In this document: piece after piece, positions 33,605 to 42,054 of the stretch | How the letters are laid out: every line of letters begins with the position of its first letter | Numbering within the stretch: position 1 is the first letter of the stretch | Assembly: GCF_004770615.1 (NCBI RefSeq) | Contig: NZ_RQER01000008.1 | Coordinates: 1 to 64,000 of the forward strand | Length of the DNA: 64,000 bases | DNA from: Leptospira langatensis | Lineage (GTDB): Bacteria > Spirochaetota > Leptospiria > Leptospirales > Leptospiraceae | Direction of reading: 5' to 3' | The notes under the pieces: model-generated | The model's input: the letters and a program-made list of their open reading frames with translations, nothing else | Databases searched by the model: none | Told to the model about the DNA's origin: nothing | Program-made: the position numbers and the translations under genes

Positions 33605-35050
33605 ATGAACGGTCCTTACTCTCTTGAAACGCTCCTTGAAATCAAAAAAGCTTTCGAGGCAAACACGGCTGACGGTGGAGCGGAACCGTTTGTTCAAGTT
33701 GGTTCGTCCGGCGCTGCACTCTCAATGCAGTCCTTGGATAGAACGTATGTGGCAACGGTTTCTTCCGACGACGATTTCCGTTTTCTAAAACAAGTGCCAC
33801 GTAGAACGATTAGTCAAGTAATCGCTGAATACAACAAGCTAAGTTCTCATGGAGGCGGTTGGTATCGCAGCTCTTACATTGGCCAGTCCGATGAACCATC
33901 GGCTAGTGATTCCGTGCTTGACCGCTTGTACAATGAAGTGAACTACATTGCAGAGCGATTTGAGTTCAATAAGGTAGTTGATTCTACCCAGAACGCACAG
34001 GATCCAGAAGTGGTTCAGTCAAACTCTGCCCTCAGAAGAGGAATGGAGAATATGAGCCGAAACTTCTGGTTTGGCGATCGCTCTATCAATAAATTTAAGC
34101 AGGATGGTTTCTTAGCAACGGTTTCCAAAATGAGCTCCGATTTTGTCCAGGATGCTCGAGGACAGTTGCCGGAAGCAGGCGAATTCAAGCATTACTCTGC
34201 CGAAATTAGGTCCAAGTTTTTCGGAAAAGTGAACCAAGCATGGATGCACCCTGGCACAAAAGCGCTCTATGACCAGATCTATTCCAACGGATCTTCTGGT
34301 AACGTAGCCGTAATTCAAAACCAAAGCCAGGATCCGAGCGATGTAAAATACGGAAATATCGTTTCCGGTATTCCGGACTCCAACGCGAGCAAAAATTTCA
34401 TTAAGTTCGAAGATGATATTTGGTTGGACCGACATAACTGGGATGTTCCTTTAGTCCGCGATCCAAATGGAAATTGGGTTGAAGGTCCAACAAGTGACAA
34501 CGCTCCGGGCACTCCGACGGTAGCATTGGCTGCAATTCCGTCCGTTCCAGGATCCAAATTCACCTCAAGTTGGGAAGGTAGCTATAAATACCGTGTTTGT
34601 GCGGGCAATCTTCGCGATTGGTCACAAGCTTCCACGGAAGCTGCTGTAACTGTAGCTGTCGGCGGGGGTGTTTCCTTGACTATAACGGCCGCATCGGGGA
34701 TTCCGGCGACTGAATTTGCGATCTTCCGCGAAACTAAAGCTAATTCCGGGATAATCAAATACATGAGAGAAATCCCAAAGACAGGTGCGAATACGATCTT
34801 TCAAGATTTGAATGAGGACCTTCCGGGAACTTCGATCATTGTCATGGGGGATTTTAACGCCCAGTCCACCTCCGACGAAAAGAGGACCTTAGTTCTTTCC
34901 GAACTCTTGGGATTCACTAAAACCCTCTTCCCTTATGGAGCCGGTGGCAAATTACGTATGCGCCAAGGTATGGTAGAACATTACGGTGTGCTGCAAATTC
35001 TGGCCGGAGAAAAATTCCGAGTTTGGAAAAACGTTCCAGCGATGCTGTAA
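33605..35050 (+). CDS. major capsid protein with Ig/FN3-like insertion
   Basis: The 481-residue protein has a helical N-terminal arm, a capsid core with RRGMENMSRNFWFGD near residue 140 and FKHYSAEIRSK, and a C-terminal LRMRQGMVEHYGVLQIL. Between about residues 290 and 420 a Ser/Thr/Ala-rich beta segment (VCAGNLRDWSQASTEAAVTV) looks like an immunoglobulin or fibronectin-type insertion, often exposed on capsids. The order after protease and scaffold supports the call. A terminator follows. Confidence 0.72.
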   Translation: MNGPYSLETLLEIKKAFEANTADGGAEPFVQVGSSGAALSMQSLDRTYVATVSSDDDFRFLKQVPRRTISQVIAEYNKLSSHGGGWYRSSYIGQSDEPSASDSVLDRLYNEVNYIAERFEFNKVVDSTQNAQDPEVVQSNSALRRGMENMSRNFWFGDRSINKFKQDGFLATVSKMSSDFVQDARGQLPEAGEFKHYSAEIRSKFFGKVNQAWMHPGTKALYDQIYSNGSSGNVAVIQNQSQDPSDVKYGNIVSGIPDSNASKNFIKFEDDIWLDRHNWDVPLVRDPNGNWVEGPTSDNAPGTPTVALAAIPSVPGSKFTSSWEGSYKYRVCAGNLRDWSQASTEAAVTVAVGGGVSLTITAASGIPATEFAIFRETKANSGIIKYMREIPKTGANTIFQDLNEDLPGTSIIVMGDFNAQSTSDEKRTLVLSELLGFTKTLFPYGAGGKLRMRQGMVEHYGVLQILAGEKFRVWKNVPAML

Positions 35051-35075
35051 GTTTCCCATTGGAAAATACTAAACG

Positions 35076-35110
35076 AAAAAGGCTCGGAATATTCCGGGCC
35101 TTTTCTTTTT
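35076..35110 (+). terminator. intrinsic terminator after the capsid gene
   Basis: GGCTCGGAATATTCCGGGCC folds into a stem flanked by A5 and a T-rich tract (TTTTCTTTTT). It ends five bases before the next ATG. It probably limits capsid read-through into the tail genes. Confidence 0.8.
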
Positions 35111-35114
35111 CAGA

Positions 35115-35852
35115 ATGAACTACGAAGGCTTATACGAGAAGGGAAAGTTTCCAAGGACCAAACGGGTCCTTTCATACATAGCCAATGCCGCCAAAGAAGC
35201 ATGGTCATCAAATGTCCTAGCGGCTAAGCCCGCTTGGTGGGGGAGAATGGCGATGTCCAGTCGTTCCGGTGGTGGAGGCGGAATTAAAATTATCCCTATT
35301 CCGGGAGGTTTCAGGATTTATCATCCAAATACCGGGAAATACCCTTACATGAAAGTTTTAGAAAAAGGGCGAGCACGTTATGATATCAAGGCGGCCCTTT
35401 TAGCTGGCCCAAGAGCTAGAATGGGTGAACATGGCCGATATACAATTATCCCACTTTCCAAAAATGACAATGGCTCGGAAGTTTCTCCTTCGAATAATCA
35501 GATTAACTCTGTGATGACAAAAGTGCGTTCCTATAAAGAACCGAATGCAGATGGCAAGATCGTATCAAGGAATCAATATTCTTACCGCACGGATCCAGGA
35601 ATGACCGGAAAAGGAAATGTCTTTGCTACTGAACAGGTTTACAAGAACGGACACGTACAAAGATCTTTTATGAAGTTTGTTACTATTTCCGAAAGAACTC
35701 GAGGTTGGTATTACCCCGCAATTCCTGCGCAAAAGATTCTGGTAGGAGTTAAGAAAGATGTCGAAAAGGCCTTAAGAAGCGACTCCGTGAAGAAAGCGGT
35801 TGCTGGGGATATGAAAGACCTTATTCGAGAGTTGATTCGACAGAAAAAATAA
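35115..35852 (+). CDS. tail-completion or minor tail protein (tentative)
   Basis: The 245-residue basic protein has a conserved-looking KYPYMKVLEKGRARYDIKAA block, as in gp10/Z-like tail-completion proteins, and a helical C-terminus (VEKALRSDSVKKAVAGDMKD). It sits between capsid and sheath with its start just past the terminator. The call is from order and weak motif. Confidence 0.45.
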   Translation: MNYEGLYEKGKFPRTKRVLSYIANAAKEAWSSNVLAAKPAWWGRMAMSSRSGGGGGIKIIPIPGGFRIYHPNTGKYPYMKVLEKGRARYDIKAALLAGPRARMGEHGRYTIIPLSKNDNGSEVSPSNNQINSVMTKVRSYKEPNADGKIVSRNQYSYRTDPGMTGKGNVFATEQVYKNGHVQRSFMKFVTISERTRGWYYPAIPAQKILVGVKKDVEKALRSDSVKKAVAGDMKDLIRELIRQKK

Positions 35853-35923
35853 CCGATTCGGAACTTATTAGTAATGTTTAAGGATGCAAAGGGATAATTA
35901 CTGCATTCCCGTTGGAGTAAGTC

Positions 35924-36700
35924 GTGTCCGATCTTAAAGAAGAAGAAACACGTCGTTCGTCCAACCCCGAAGAAGGGGCTATTTTAGTCACTTACGCTGC
36001 CCCACCTGAATTTGCCGTTGTCGACTACTTGCAAAAGGTTCTTCCCTGTACTTCTCTTTCGGAACGCAATATCGACGTTCCGGTTATTACCGGACATCCG
36101 CTGTTTCAAGAAGGCATCTCAGATAAAGGGAATGATCGATTGTTTCCAAAAATTGGTGTCGAATGGGTTCAGGATACCTTTCAAAATTATGTTGGTTTAA
36201 ACGAACGGGAATTTAAGTCGAACAAAGACTTCATCGATTATTTGGATGAAATCAAAAAGCTTCCTGATACTCGAAGAATGCCTTCGAACCGTTTTATAGA
36301 AGCATTTGCTCGCCAGAAATTCCTACAGGAATTTTCCAATACCGTTTCTAGCGAAGTAATCATTTGCGGGTTTGCCTCGGGTGGACCGGTAGGAAGAAAG
36401 TTGTCTCAGTGGATGTTCGAAGCCGTTAGCTCACTGTTGCTTCCAATGACCCATGATTTACCGCATCTTTGGCCTGGTATAGGAGTAATGCTTCCGGAAG
36501 CCGCCGTCACTAATCTGGAAACCAAGGACTTTGGAGCTCCAATGTGGGGCTTCGAAATAGGTATCCGAATCACACAAACCAGATCGATTTTCAGAACAAA
36601 ACCGTCATTTCTTTTCCCCGATATAAATCGGTTCGACGTACATTTGAAAAATAGTCGGACCCGCCTTGAGGGCGAATTCGGATTAAAGGATTATCACTGA
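35924..36700 (+). CDS. neck or tail-terminator protein (tentative)
   Basis: This 258-residue soluble protein starts at GTG 35924 with TTGGAG upstream. The position before the sheath fits a tail terminator. No family motif is recognised. The next gene overlaps its stop as TGATG. Confidence 0.4.
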   Translation: MSDLKEEETRRSSNPEEGAILVTYAAPPEFAVVDYLQKVLPCTSLSERNIDVPVITGHPLFQEGISDKGNDRLFPKIGVEWVQDTFQNYVGLNEREFKSNKDFIDYLDEIKKLPDTRRMPSNRFIEAFARQKFLQEFSNTVSSEVIICGFASGGPVGRKLSQWMFEAVSSLLLPMTHDLPHLWPGIGVMLPEAAVTNLETKDFGAPMWGFEIGIRITQTRSIFRTKPSFLFPDINRFDVHLKNSRTRLEGEFGLKDYH

Positions 36701-36924
36701 TGTCTACTGATTCACCTGCACCGGAAAAAGGAAAAGCTCCCACGCAACCAAGCTTACCAGTAACGAAATCTGGTGATGCAAAAGAAACTCCTGATTCCTT
36801 TCTTCTTAAAAAGGAAAACGAACTAGGCCGTGTATTATCCGACAGGTTCCGAGCTCTTTTCTTCCGCAAGTTGAAAGGAAGCAAAAATTACGAAGAGGCA
36901 TGGAAATCGATCAATGGGAACTAG
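36700..36924 (+). CDS. small hypothetical protein
   Basis: The 74-residue product has a Pro/Lys-rich start and a helical end (LSDRFRALFFRKLKGSKNYE). It is coupled upstream by TGATG and overlaps the sheath gene by 11 bases. Confidence 0.5.
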   Translation: MSTDSPAPEKGKAPTQPSLPVTKSGDAKETPDSFLLKKENELGRVLSDRFRALFFRKLKGSKNYEEAWKSINGN

Positions 36925-38719
36925 AGCAGTTGAATTCTTAGGAAGGACTTTTACACGTCCGGGAGCTCATGGAGCCTTCCGGACTCAGCCAGGAAGTGCC
37001 AGCGCTTCACCTGACCTTAACACTATGGTTATCATTGGAGCAGCAGATAATGGTTGGGACGCCAATGATATCAACCTCCCATTTTCCCAAAGGGTGATGG
37101 AATTTGGGGCTGCGGATGAATCGAAGGCCGTTCTATCATCCGGAAATTTAGCGGATGCAATAAACAATGCTTTTAAGCCATCTAAAGATAGTCGCTTTGC
37201 TTCGGGGCCGACGCTTATTCGAGGTTTGAATCCAAATCCGAATGTTGCCGCTCAAGGAACGGCACTTTCCATTGATCCGGCAATTTCTCATGCCTTGAAA
37301 GCGATAGTTCCCGGCCCAAAAGGGAATCAGATTAGATTTCGGATTTCAAATGGCGGGACAATCATTCAAGTTGGGGATGCAGTTAATATTCAACAATCGT
37401 CTCCTCTCAATGCTAGTGACCTTTCCATTGAATATACGGGCGATGCTACGAGTGCAATCCTAACATTCGATGGGGCTACTGTTGGGGTTGCTTTGAACGG
37501 ACAAACGGATTCGACTCAGGGCTTCTCTGCTTTAGTAAAAACGTACGAAACAATTGGCGCTCTCGCAGCTTACATTAACTCATTGCCAGGCTATTCCGCG
37601 ACGGTCCTATCTCAGCCTGACGTCAAATCCATAGATTTAGATCATATCCTTGTTGCCGATGCAGTGGATATAAAATCTGCGAAAGTCATTGGTTCGCTAC
37701 TAAAACGTCAAGAGGCCTTTTTTGCGGGTCAGGGTTTAGCACAAATCGTCGCAGCAACTACAAGGAAACCTCTGGCTGACATGTCCGTGTTCACCTATTT
37801 GTCTGGCGGAGCAACAGGGGTAGCTACGACTCAGAAGTGGTTAGATGCCCTTGACTTAGTTTTTGATACCGCACAAGCCAAAGGGTTTTACGTCAACGTT
37901 TGTACGGACGATGAAGTCGTTCGTCTTTACCTAGCTGATAAGGTATCCAAAGCCAACTCTGTTTCTGGATCGGATGAAAGATTTGCTGGAGCGGGACTAG
38001 ATACTACCACTAGCATCGACTCCAGAATCACGGACATTAAGACAACAAACTCGGAATATGTAACACTAGGCTTTTCCCCGGTAACTACATACGCCGCAGA
38101 TAATTCGACCAGGAGAACCTTTTCTGGCTGGATGATAGCGGTATTCCACAACGCCATTAAGGCCTCGGCGAACGTTCGCGAAGCCGCCACGAACAAAGAT
38201 TTGAATATTCTGGATGCGCCCGAAGTGCTTACAGCAACGCAAATAACTAAAGTGCTTCAGGCAGGAGCGTTAGTTGTTACGCGCAAACCAAATTCAGGAC
38301 CCTTTAAGATTGAATTTGCCCTGACGTCCTATCAGGCAGAAAACCTAATTCTTAATCAGTGTTCCACCGTTTGTACGGCATTAGCCTTGGTAAAGGATTT
38401 TAGAGAATGGCTTAACGCCACGTATCTTGGGGAAGTCCCTACAGATCCGGAGGCTTTCGGAAGCGGCTTAACCGATGCGGATATCAGGACTGCGGTCACG
38501 CAACGCTTTGACAACGTTTACATCCGCCAATTCGGTTGGTTAACCAGGAATATCTATACGGGCGAAGGCGCTTTTGATCGGAATTTCCAAATCAAACGGG
38601 ACGGAGACGCGATCTACTTCATTTTCAAGGATGGAAAGCTCGTCACCCCAATGAACTTCATGTTCTTCCTCATCGGACTGGATGTTGTCCGAGGAACAAG
38701 CACAGGATCCGCTTCCTAA
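36914..38719 (+). CDS. tail sheath protein
   Basis: The 601-residue protein has the sheath-type start VEFLGRTFTRPGAHG, the repeated ADNGWD-like Gly loops, a large variable middle (residues 150-330) and the family-typical C-terminus (EGAFDRNFQIKRDGDAIYFI region). The tail tube follows, which is a strong contextual pointer. The sheath drives contraction in contractile-tailed phages. Confidence 0.8.
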   Translation: MGTRAVEFLGRTFTRPGAHGAFRTQPGSASASPDLNTMVIIGAADNGWDANDINLPFSQRVMEFGAADESKAVLSSGNLADAINNAFKPSKDSRFASGPTLIRGLNPNPNVAAQGTALSIDPAISHALKAIVPGPKGNQIRFRISNGGTIIQVGDAVNIQQSSPLNASDLSIEYTGDATSAILTFDGATVGVALNGQTDSTQGFSALVKTYETIGALAAYINSLPGYSATVLSQPDVKSIDLDHILVADAVDIKSAKVIGSLLKRQEAFFAGQGLAQIVAATTRKPLADMSVFTYLSGGATGVATTQKWLDALDLVFDTAQAKGFYVNVCTDDEVVRLYLADKVSKANSVSGSDERFAGAGLDTTTSIDSRITDIKTTNSEYVTLGFSPVTTYAADNSTRRTFSGWMIAVFHNAIKASANVREAATNKDLNILDAPEVLTATQITKVLQAGALVVTRKPNSGPFKIEFALTSYQAENLILNQCSTVCTALALVKDFREWLNATYLGEVPTDPEAFGSGLTDADIRTAVTQRFDNVYIRQFGWLTRNIYTGEGAFDRNFQIKRDGDAIYFIFKDGKLVTPMNFMFFLIGLDVVRGTSTGSAS

Positions 38720-38727
38720 CGGCGAAA

Positions 38728-38770
38728 ATTCTCAGGAAAGAACCTCCGATAAAGGTTTTTTCCTGAGAAT
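38728..38770 (+). terminator. long hairpin between sheath and tube genes
   Basis: ATTCTCAGGAAA pairs with TTTCCTGAGAAT and AACCT with AGGTT, leaving a small loop that contains CCGAT. The hairpin ends six bases before ATG 38777. With T-runs it resembles a terminator or processing site, and it could adjust the tube to sheath ratio. Confidence 0.7.
38746..38750 (+). promoter_or_regulatory. late CCGAT motif in hairpin loop
   Basis: CCTCCGATAAA lies in the loop of the preceding hairpin, exactly 31 nt before ATG 38777. Confidence 0.45.
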
Positions 38771-38776
38771 GAGCGC

Positions 38777-39202
38777 ATGAGTTCAAGACCAAATCCAGCG
38801 GTAATCACTGGTAACGACGCCCTTGTTAAATGGAATGGCACAACTGCCGGCTTCCTAAAGAATATAGAACTAAACGTAAACAATCACGTTGAACGTATTC
38901 AGGCTTTAGGGCAGAGAAAGCCAAAAGGTTTAAAATCTCTGGACTGGCAAGGATCCCTTTCCGGTGAGTTTCACATCCTGAGTACACCACAGGATGGAGT
39001 TGTTTCGATAAACACGCATGACGACGACCACGCCGATGATTTGTACGACATTCTTATCATTGAAAAGAAAACGTCCAAACGTGTTGGTTTGGCAATCGGA
39101 ATGGTGAATACAGACGGCTTCAGCTTAAGTAACAACGAATTCTCTGGAAGGAGAATTGAGTTGGAGCTATTGGATTGGGAACCGATGGAAGGATTCAACT
39201 AA
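38777..39202 (+). CDS. tail tube protein
   Basis: The 141-residue protein has the size and beta-rich sequence of contractile tail tube proteins (LKNIELNVNNHVERIQALGQ and SLDWQGSLSGEF). It follows the sheath and precedes the frameshifted chaperone. The assignment relies on order plus size. Confidence 0.7.
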   Translation: MSSRPNPAVITGNDALVKWNGTTAGFLKNIELNVNNHVERIQALGQRKPKGLKSLDWQGSLSGEFHILSTPQDGVVSINTHDDDHADDLYDILIIEKKTSKRVGLAIGMVNTDGFSLSNNEFSGRRIELELLDWEPMEGFN

Positions 39203-39221
39203 AATCATTTAGGTATTCGCA

Positions 39222-39896
39222 ATGAAAATTCTAACCCCCAATCGTAATATCACTATAAGTGCCACTTATTATGGAGAGCGGACCGACTTTAAAAAGAAAA
39301 AGTTTTCCTTTGATGTAACGATAGCATATCCGCAGACCGTCGATGACATTGATATTGGGATTGCAAAACGGCTTGGTGGAGCAGCCCTCGAGTCGATCCG
39401 CAATTCGACCTACGGTTATATTCTAGCCACTCAAACACTCAACCAAATCATAGAAGAACTACCGGATGAATTTGATGGTATTCGAAACTTCGAAGAGTTA
39501 GATGACCGAGAGTTTATAGTTGAACTTTATAATAGTTATTCTAAACAAGAAGACGCCTTCCATGAGGCGATAAAAAAAAATCGGCACGCTGGAAGCCCTG
39601 AAGGATCCGGAAACCGTTCTCGATCTATTCCTGATGAAGGAGATGAAATTACTTCCGAGGGGAGTCCGACACCTAGAGGACCTGGAGGTGCATCAGAAGA
39701 AGTTCATAATGGAGGCGATGGGAGTTCTGGACTTCCGCATGATCCAACTTCGGATAAGTCTCCTAAGGGAACGCGAGGAGGTAAGGAAAAAACCAGCACT
39801 CGAATTCCTAAAAGATCTGAATCAGAATCTGGTCAGTATCCTGAAGGAAGAGGGAAAGCATTCAGAAGACAAGCTGATCCAAATGGGGGAGTCTAG
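39222..39896 (+). CDS. tail assembly chaperone, zero-frame product (G-like)
   Basis: Residues 1-119 look folded and end at DAFHEAIKKN, at an A9 run (39572-39580). After it the zero frame continues for about 105 codons of Gly/Ser/Pro-rich sequence with no domain character. That stretch overlaps the better-looking +1 frame. As in lambda G/GT and Mu, translation probably shifts here to make the longer chaperone. Confidence 0.7.
   Translation: MKILTPNRNITISATYYGERTDFKKKKFSFDVTIAYPQTVDDIDIGIAKRLGGAALESIRNSTYGYILATQTLNQIIEELPDEFDGIRNFEELDDREFIVELYNSYSKQEDAFHEAIKKNRHAGSPEGSGNRSRSIPDEGDEITSEGSPTPRGPGGASEEVHNGGDGSSGLPHDPTSDKSPKGTRGGKEKTSTRIPKRSESESGQYPEGRGKAFRRQADPNGGV
39572..39580 (+). promoter_or_regulatory. 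A9 slippery run for chaperone frameshift
   Basis: The zero-frame codons ATA AAA AAA AAT contain nine A residues in a row. Lys tRNAs could re-pair by two bases back, as in Mu's -2 frameshift, or one base forward. Confidence 0.6.
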
Positions 39897-39951
39897 GCGA
39901 AAGGAGCTCCTAGACCAAATCGAAATACAACTAAGACGCAATGGCGGATGA
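39574..39951 (+). CDS. tail assembly chaperone, shifted-frame extension (T-like)
   Basis: This frame is open from after TAA (39571-39573) to 39951. It encodes IGTLEALKDPETVLDLFLMK and a long helical region ending in RRKELLDQIEIQLRR. It is reached by a +1 or -2 shift at the A9 run, not by -1. A -1 shift would stop within ten codons. The tape measure gene overlaps its end. Confidence 0.7.
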   Translation, partial: KKIGTLEALKDPETVLDLFLMKEMKLLPRGVRHLEDLEVHQKKFIMEAMGVLDFRMIQLRISLLREREEVRKKPALEFLKDLNQNLVSILKEEGKHSEDKLIQMGESRRKELLDQIEIQLRRNGG

Positions 39952-41626
39952 TAATAGCCTTGATATAACAGTCCATGGAAAACCCGATCTAAAAGACGTT
40001 GATCGTGAGTTTGATCGGATCGCAAAAAAAGCGAAAAAAGGGATCAAGGTTAAACCTCAAGCTGAGGGAAAAAGTCCGCAAGGAAGGAATCAGTCATCCG
40101 GCAAGGAATCCGCGGCTAAATCTTATGGTCGTGGGGCAAACCTCGCATCAAAATCAGGAGCAGATGGTTCGGATCTAGATGAAACCGCACGCGGTGGTTT
40201 CTTTGATACTGTCGATCGCAAGATTGATACTATTCGCGAATTACGCGACAAGTTCCGAAAAAAAGGATCTCCTGAGAATGAAAAAGGCACAGACTTAGCA
40301 GGCACTAATGGTGCAGGAATGCTCGGCAAGGCCACAAATTTCCAACGTGCTGATATAAAGATTCAGCACGCGAAATTTGACAAAATGAATCTTCCTTCGG
40401 GCGTTCCCGGTATGGGGACTGGCCCCGGTCCTGCGGCGGGAGGAATTGGCGCAACGGGTTCAACAACTTCTGCAGCGGGGGCAGCTTTACCAATTTTGGG
40501 GGCTGGACTTGCGATTGCAGGAGGAGTTTTAAAAGTTATTTCTGCGGTGGGCGAGAGATATACGCAAGCCGTAATGTCTCAATCTTCAACCTTCGGAGCA
40601 ACCGGTGGTTACGTGAGCGGTGGCGGCGGTTTTTTCCGCAACGCAGATGTCGCACAGGCAAATCTTGCTCGAGGACGTGTTACGGGAGAAGATATCTACG
40701 GAAAAACATCGGCAATGTTCGATACCCAAACGATGAAATTCGCTTCGTCTCAAGGGCAGGGTATTGCGGAAGTTGTCAAAGAGCTCGAAACACTTCGTAA
40801 AGAAAATAAACACCTGGATATTGCGTACGTACGAGGTGCCGCAAAGGCGTCCGGCTTCACGGGAGTTCGCCAGGGTGAATTCTTAAGTAAACTCGCGCAA
40901 ATTTCCGAGACGCTAAGAGGACAAGGATATTCTGGAAATCCGGAAGCCTTCGCCCGCTTTGCTGCTGGAATCTCGCGGGGGGATCGGGATATGGATCCCG
41001 GAAGGCGATTATCTCTGGCAGAACAACTCTCAAACCAAGGAAGACAAGGTGTTTTTGGAGGAGGAATTTTTGGTTCCTTGGGGATGGCGCAAGCGCTAAA
41101 GGGGGGTGGAGACTTCTTTTCTGCACTGCGTGAAATGGAAGAGGATCCTGGAAAATTCATGTCCGCCGCGATGGAGCAACTGGACGCAAAAACGCGGGGA
41201 ATTCTCGGAAAAATGAACGGAGGAAGTTTCACTGAATTTGAAAACTTGAAATTTAAGCCAAAGGACATCGAACGCGATAATAGCGAGATTAAAGCCGCAA
41301 GTATTAAAGCACTCGAAAACCAAAACGAAAGTGAACGTCTCTTTTCAGGGAAAGGCGGACAAGCGGCAGCGCAAATAGGTTACGATTTAAACGAGCAGAT
41401 GAGAAACATGTTTGAAAAACATGAAAAGTCATTTACTAGTGTCGCCACTGGAATCAATAAATTAGAGGAAGTAATGGTTACCAAAATAGGCGGCCAATTG
41501 GATTCCCTTATTACGATGGTAGAGAAATTGGCTTCCGGAGACATTTCGGGTGCCCTTGCTGAAGTCGGGAATGCGCTTCTTTCCCTTGTTAGCCCAACCG
41601 GTTTGCTCGTACGAACAAAAGGTTAA
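39941..41626 (+). CDS. tail tape measure protein
   Basis: The 561-residue protein has a basic start, disordered Gly/Ser stretches, a hydrophobic segment (LPILGAGLAIAGGVLKVI) near residue 185, and a helical Gln/Lys-rich end. It follows the chaperone, as tape measures do. It is short for a tape measure, which suggests a short tail. Confidence 0.72.
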   Translation: MADDNSLDITVHGKPDLKDVDREFDRIAKKAKKGIKVKPQAEGKSPQGRNQSSGKESAAKSYGRGANLASKSGADGSDLDETARGGFFDTVDRKIDTIRELRDKFRKKGSPENEKGTDLAGTNGAGMLGKATNFQRADIKIQHAKFDKMNLPSGVPGMGTGPGPAAGGIGATGSTTSAAGAALPILGAGLAIAGGVLKVISAVGERYTQAVMSQSSTFGATGGYVSGGGGFFRNADVAQANLARGRVTGEDIYGKTSAMFDTQTMKFASSQGQGIAEVVKELETLRKENKHLDIAYVRGAAKASGFTGVRQGEFLSKLAQISETLRGQGYSGNPEAFARFAAGISRGDRDMDPGRRLSLAEQLSNQGRQGVFGGGIFGSLGMAQALKGGGDFFSALREMEEDPGKFMSAAMEQLDAKTRGILGKMNGGSFTEFENLKFKPKDIERDNSEIKAASIKALENQNESERLFSGKGGQAAAQIGYDLNEQMRNMFEKHEKSFTSVATGINKLEEVMVTKIGGQLDSLITMVEKLASGDISGALAEVGNALLSLVSPTGLLVRTKG

Positions 41627-41629
41627 ACT

Positions 41630-41634
41630 CCGAT
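41630..41634 (+). promoter_or_regulatory. late CCGAT motif
   Basis: CTCCGATA lies 32 nt before ATG 41662 and just after the tape measure stop. Confidence 0.45.
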
Positions 41635-41661
41635 ACCTCTAATGTCCATAAAAATGGACCT

Positions 41662-42054
41662 ATGGAATTTCACCGACTAATCATCCAACTCCTCCAAAGG
41701 ACTGCCAACGCTACCGAAAGCGAAACTGAACATATTGAAAACCAATACCAGGTTCAGCAACCTCAAGTGCTGACACGGCTCATTACGAAGACCGATAACC
41801 TTGTTGTTTTTCCAATTCCGGCAGGCATCACTTTCAAGTATGTACTTATAAAAGCATCCTATAACCAAGAAGATACGGCTCTAGCAAAAAAGGAAGGTGA
41901 CCTGGCTCCCATTGCTATTAGAAGGGATGGAGCAACAGACGATCAAATTCTTCCAGACGGGTGGATTGCCTGGGGAGGAAACATCGTCAACCTCCAAATC
42001 TCAACACCATACGAGACTAACAAAGTTAAGGTCGAAGTTTTTCTCGGCGCCTAA
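41662..42054 (+). CDS. hypothetical tail-associated protein
   Basis: The 130-residue beta-rich protein (LVVFPIPAGITFKYVLIKAS) ends directly before the next gene's ATG (42055). An upstream ATG at 41653 is in frame and would add three residues. No family is recognised. Confidence 0.45.
   Translation: MEFHRLIIQLLQRTANATESETEHIENQYQVQQPQVLTRLITKTDNLVVFPIPAGITFKYVLIKASYNQEDTALAKKEGDLAPIAIRRDGATDDQILPDGWIAWGGNIVNLQISTPYETNKVKVEVFLGA

Noticed and set aside
39634..39951. Independent gene starting at ATG 39634
   Set aside because: The frame is open upstream to the A9 run, the extra sequence looks coding, and the order is typical of a frameshifted tail chaperone.
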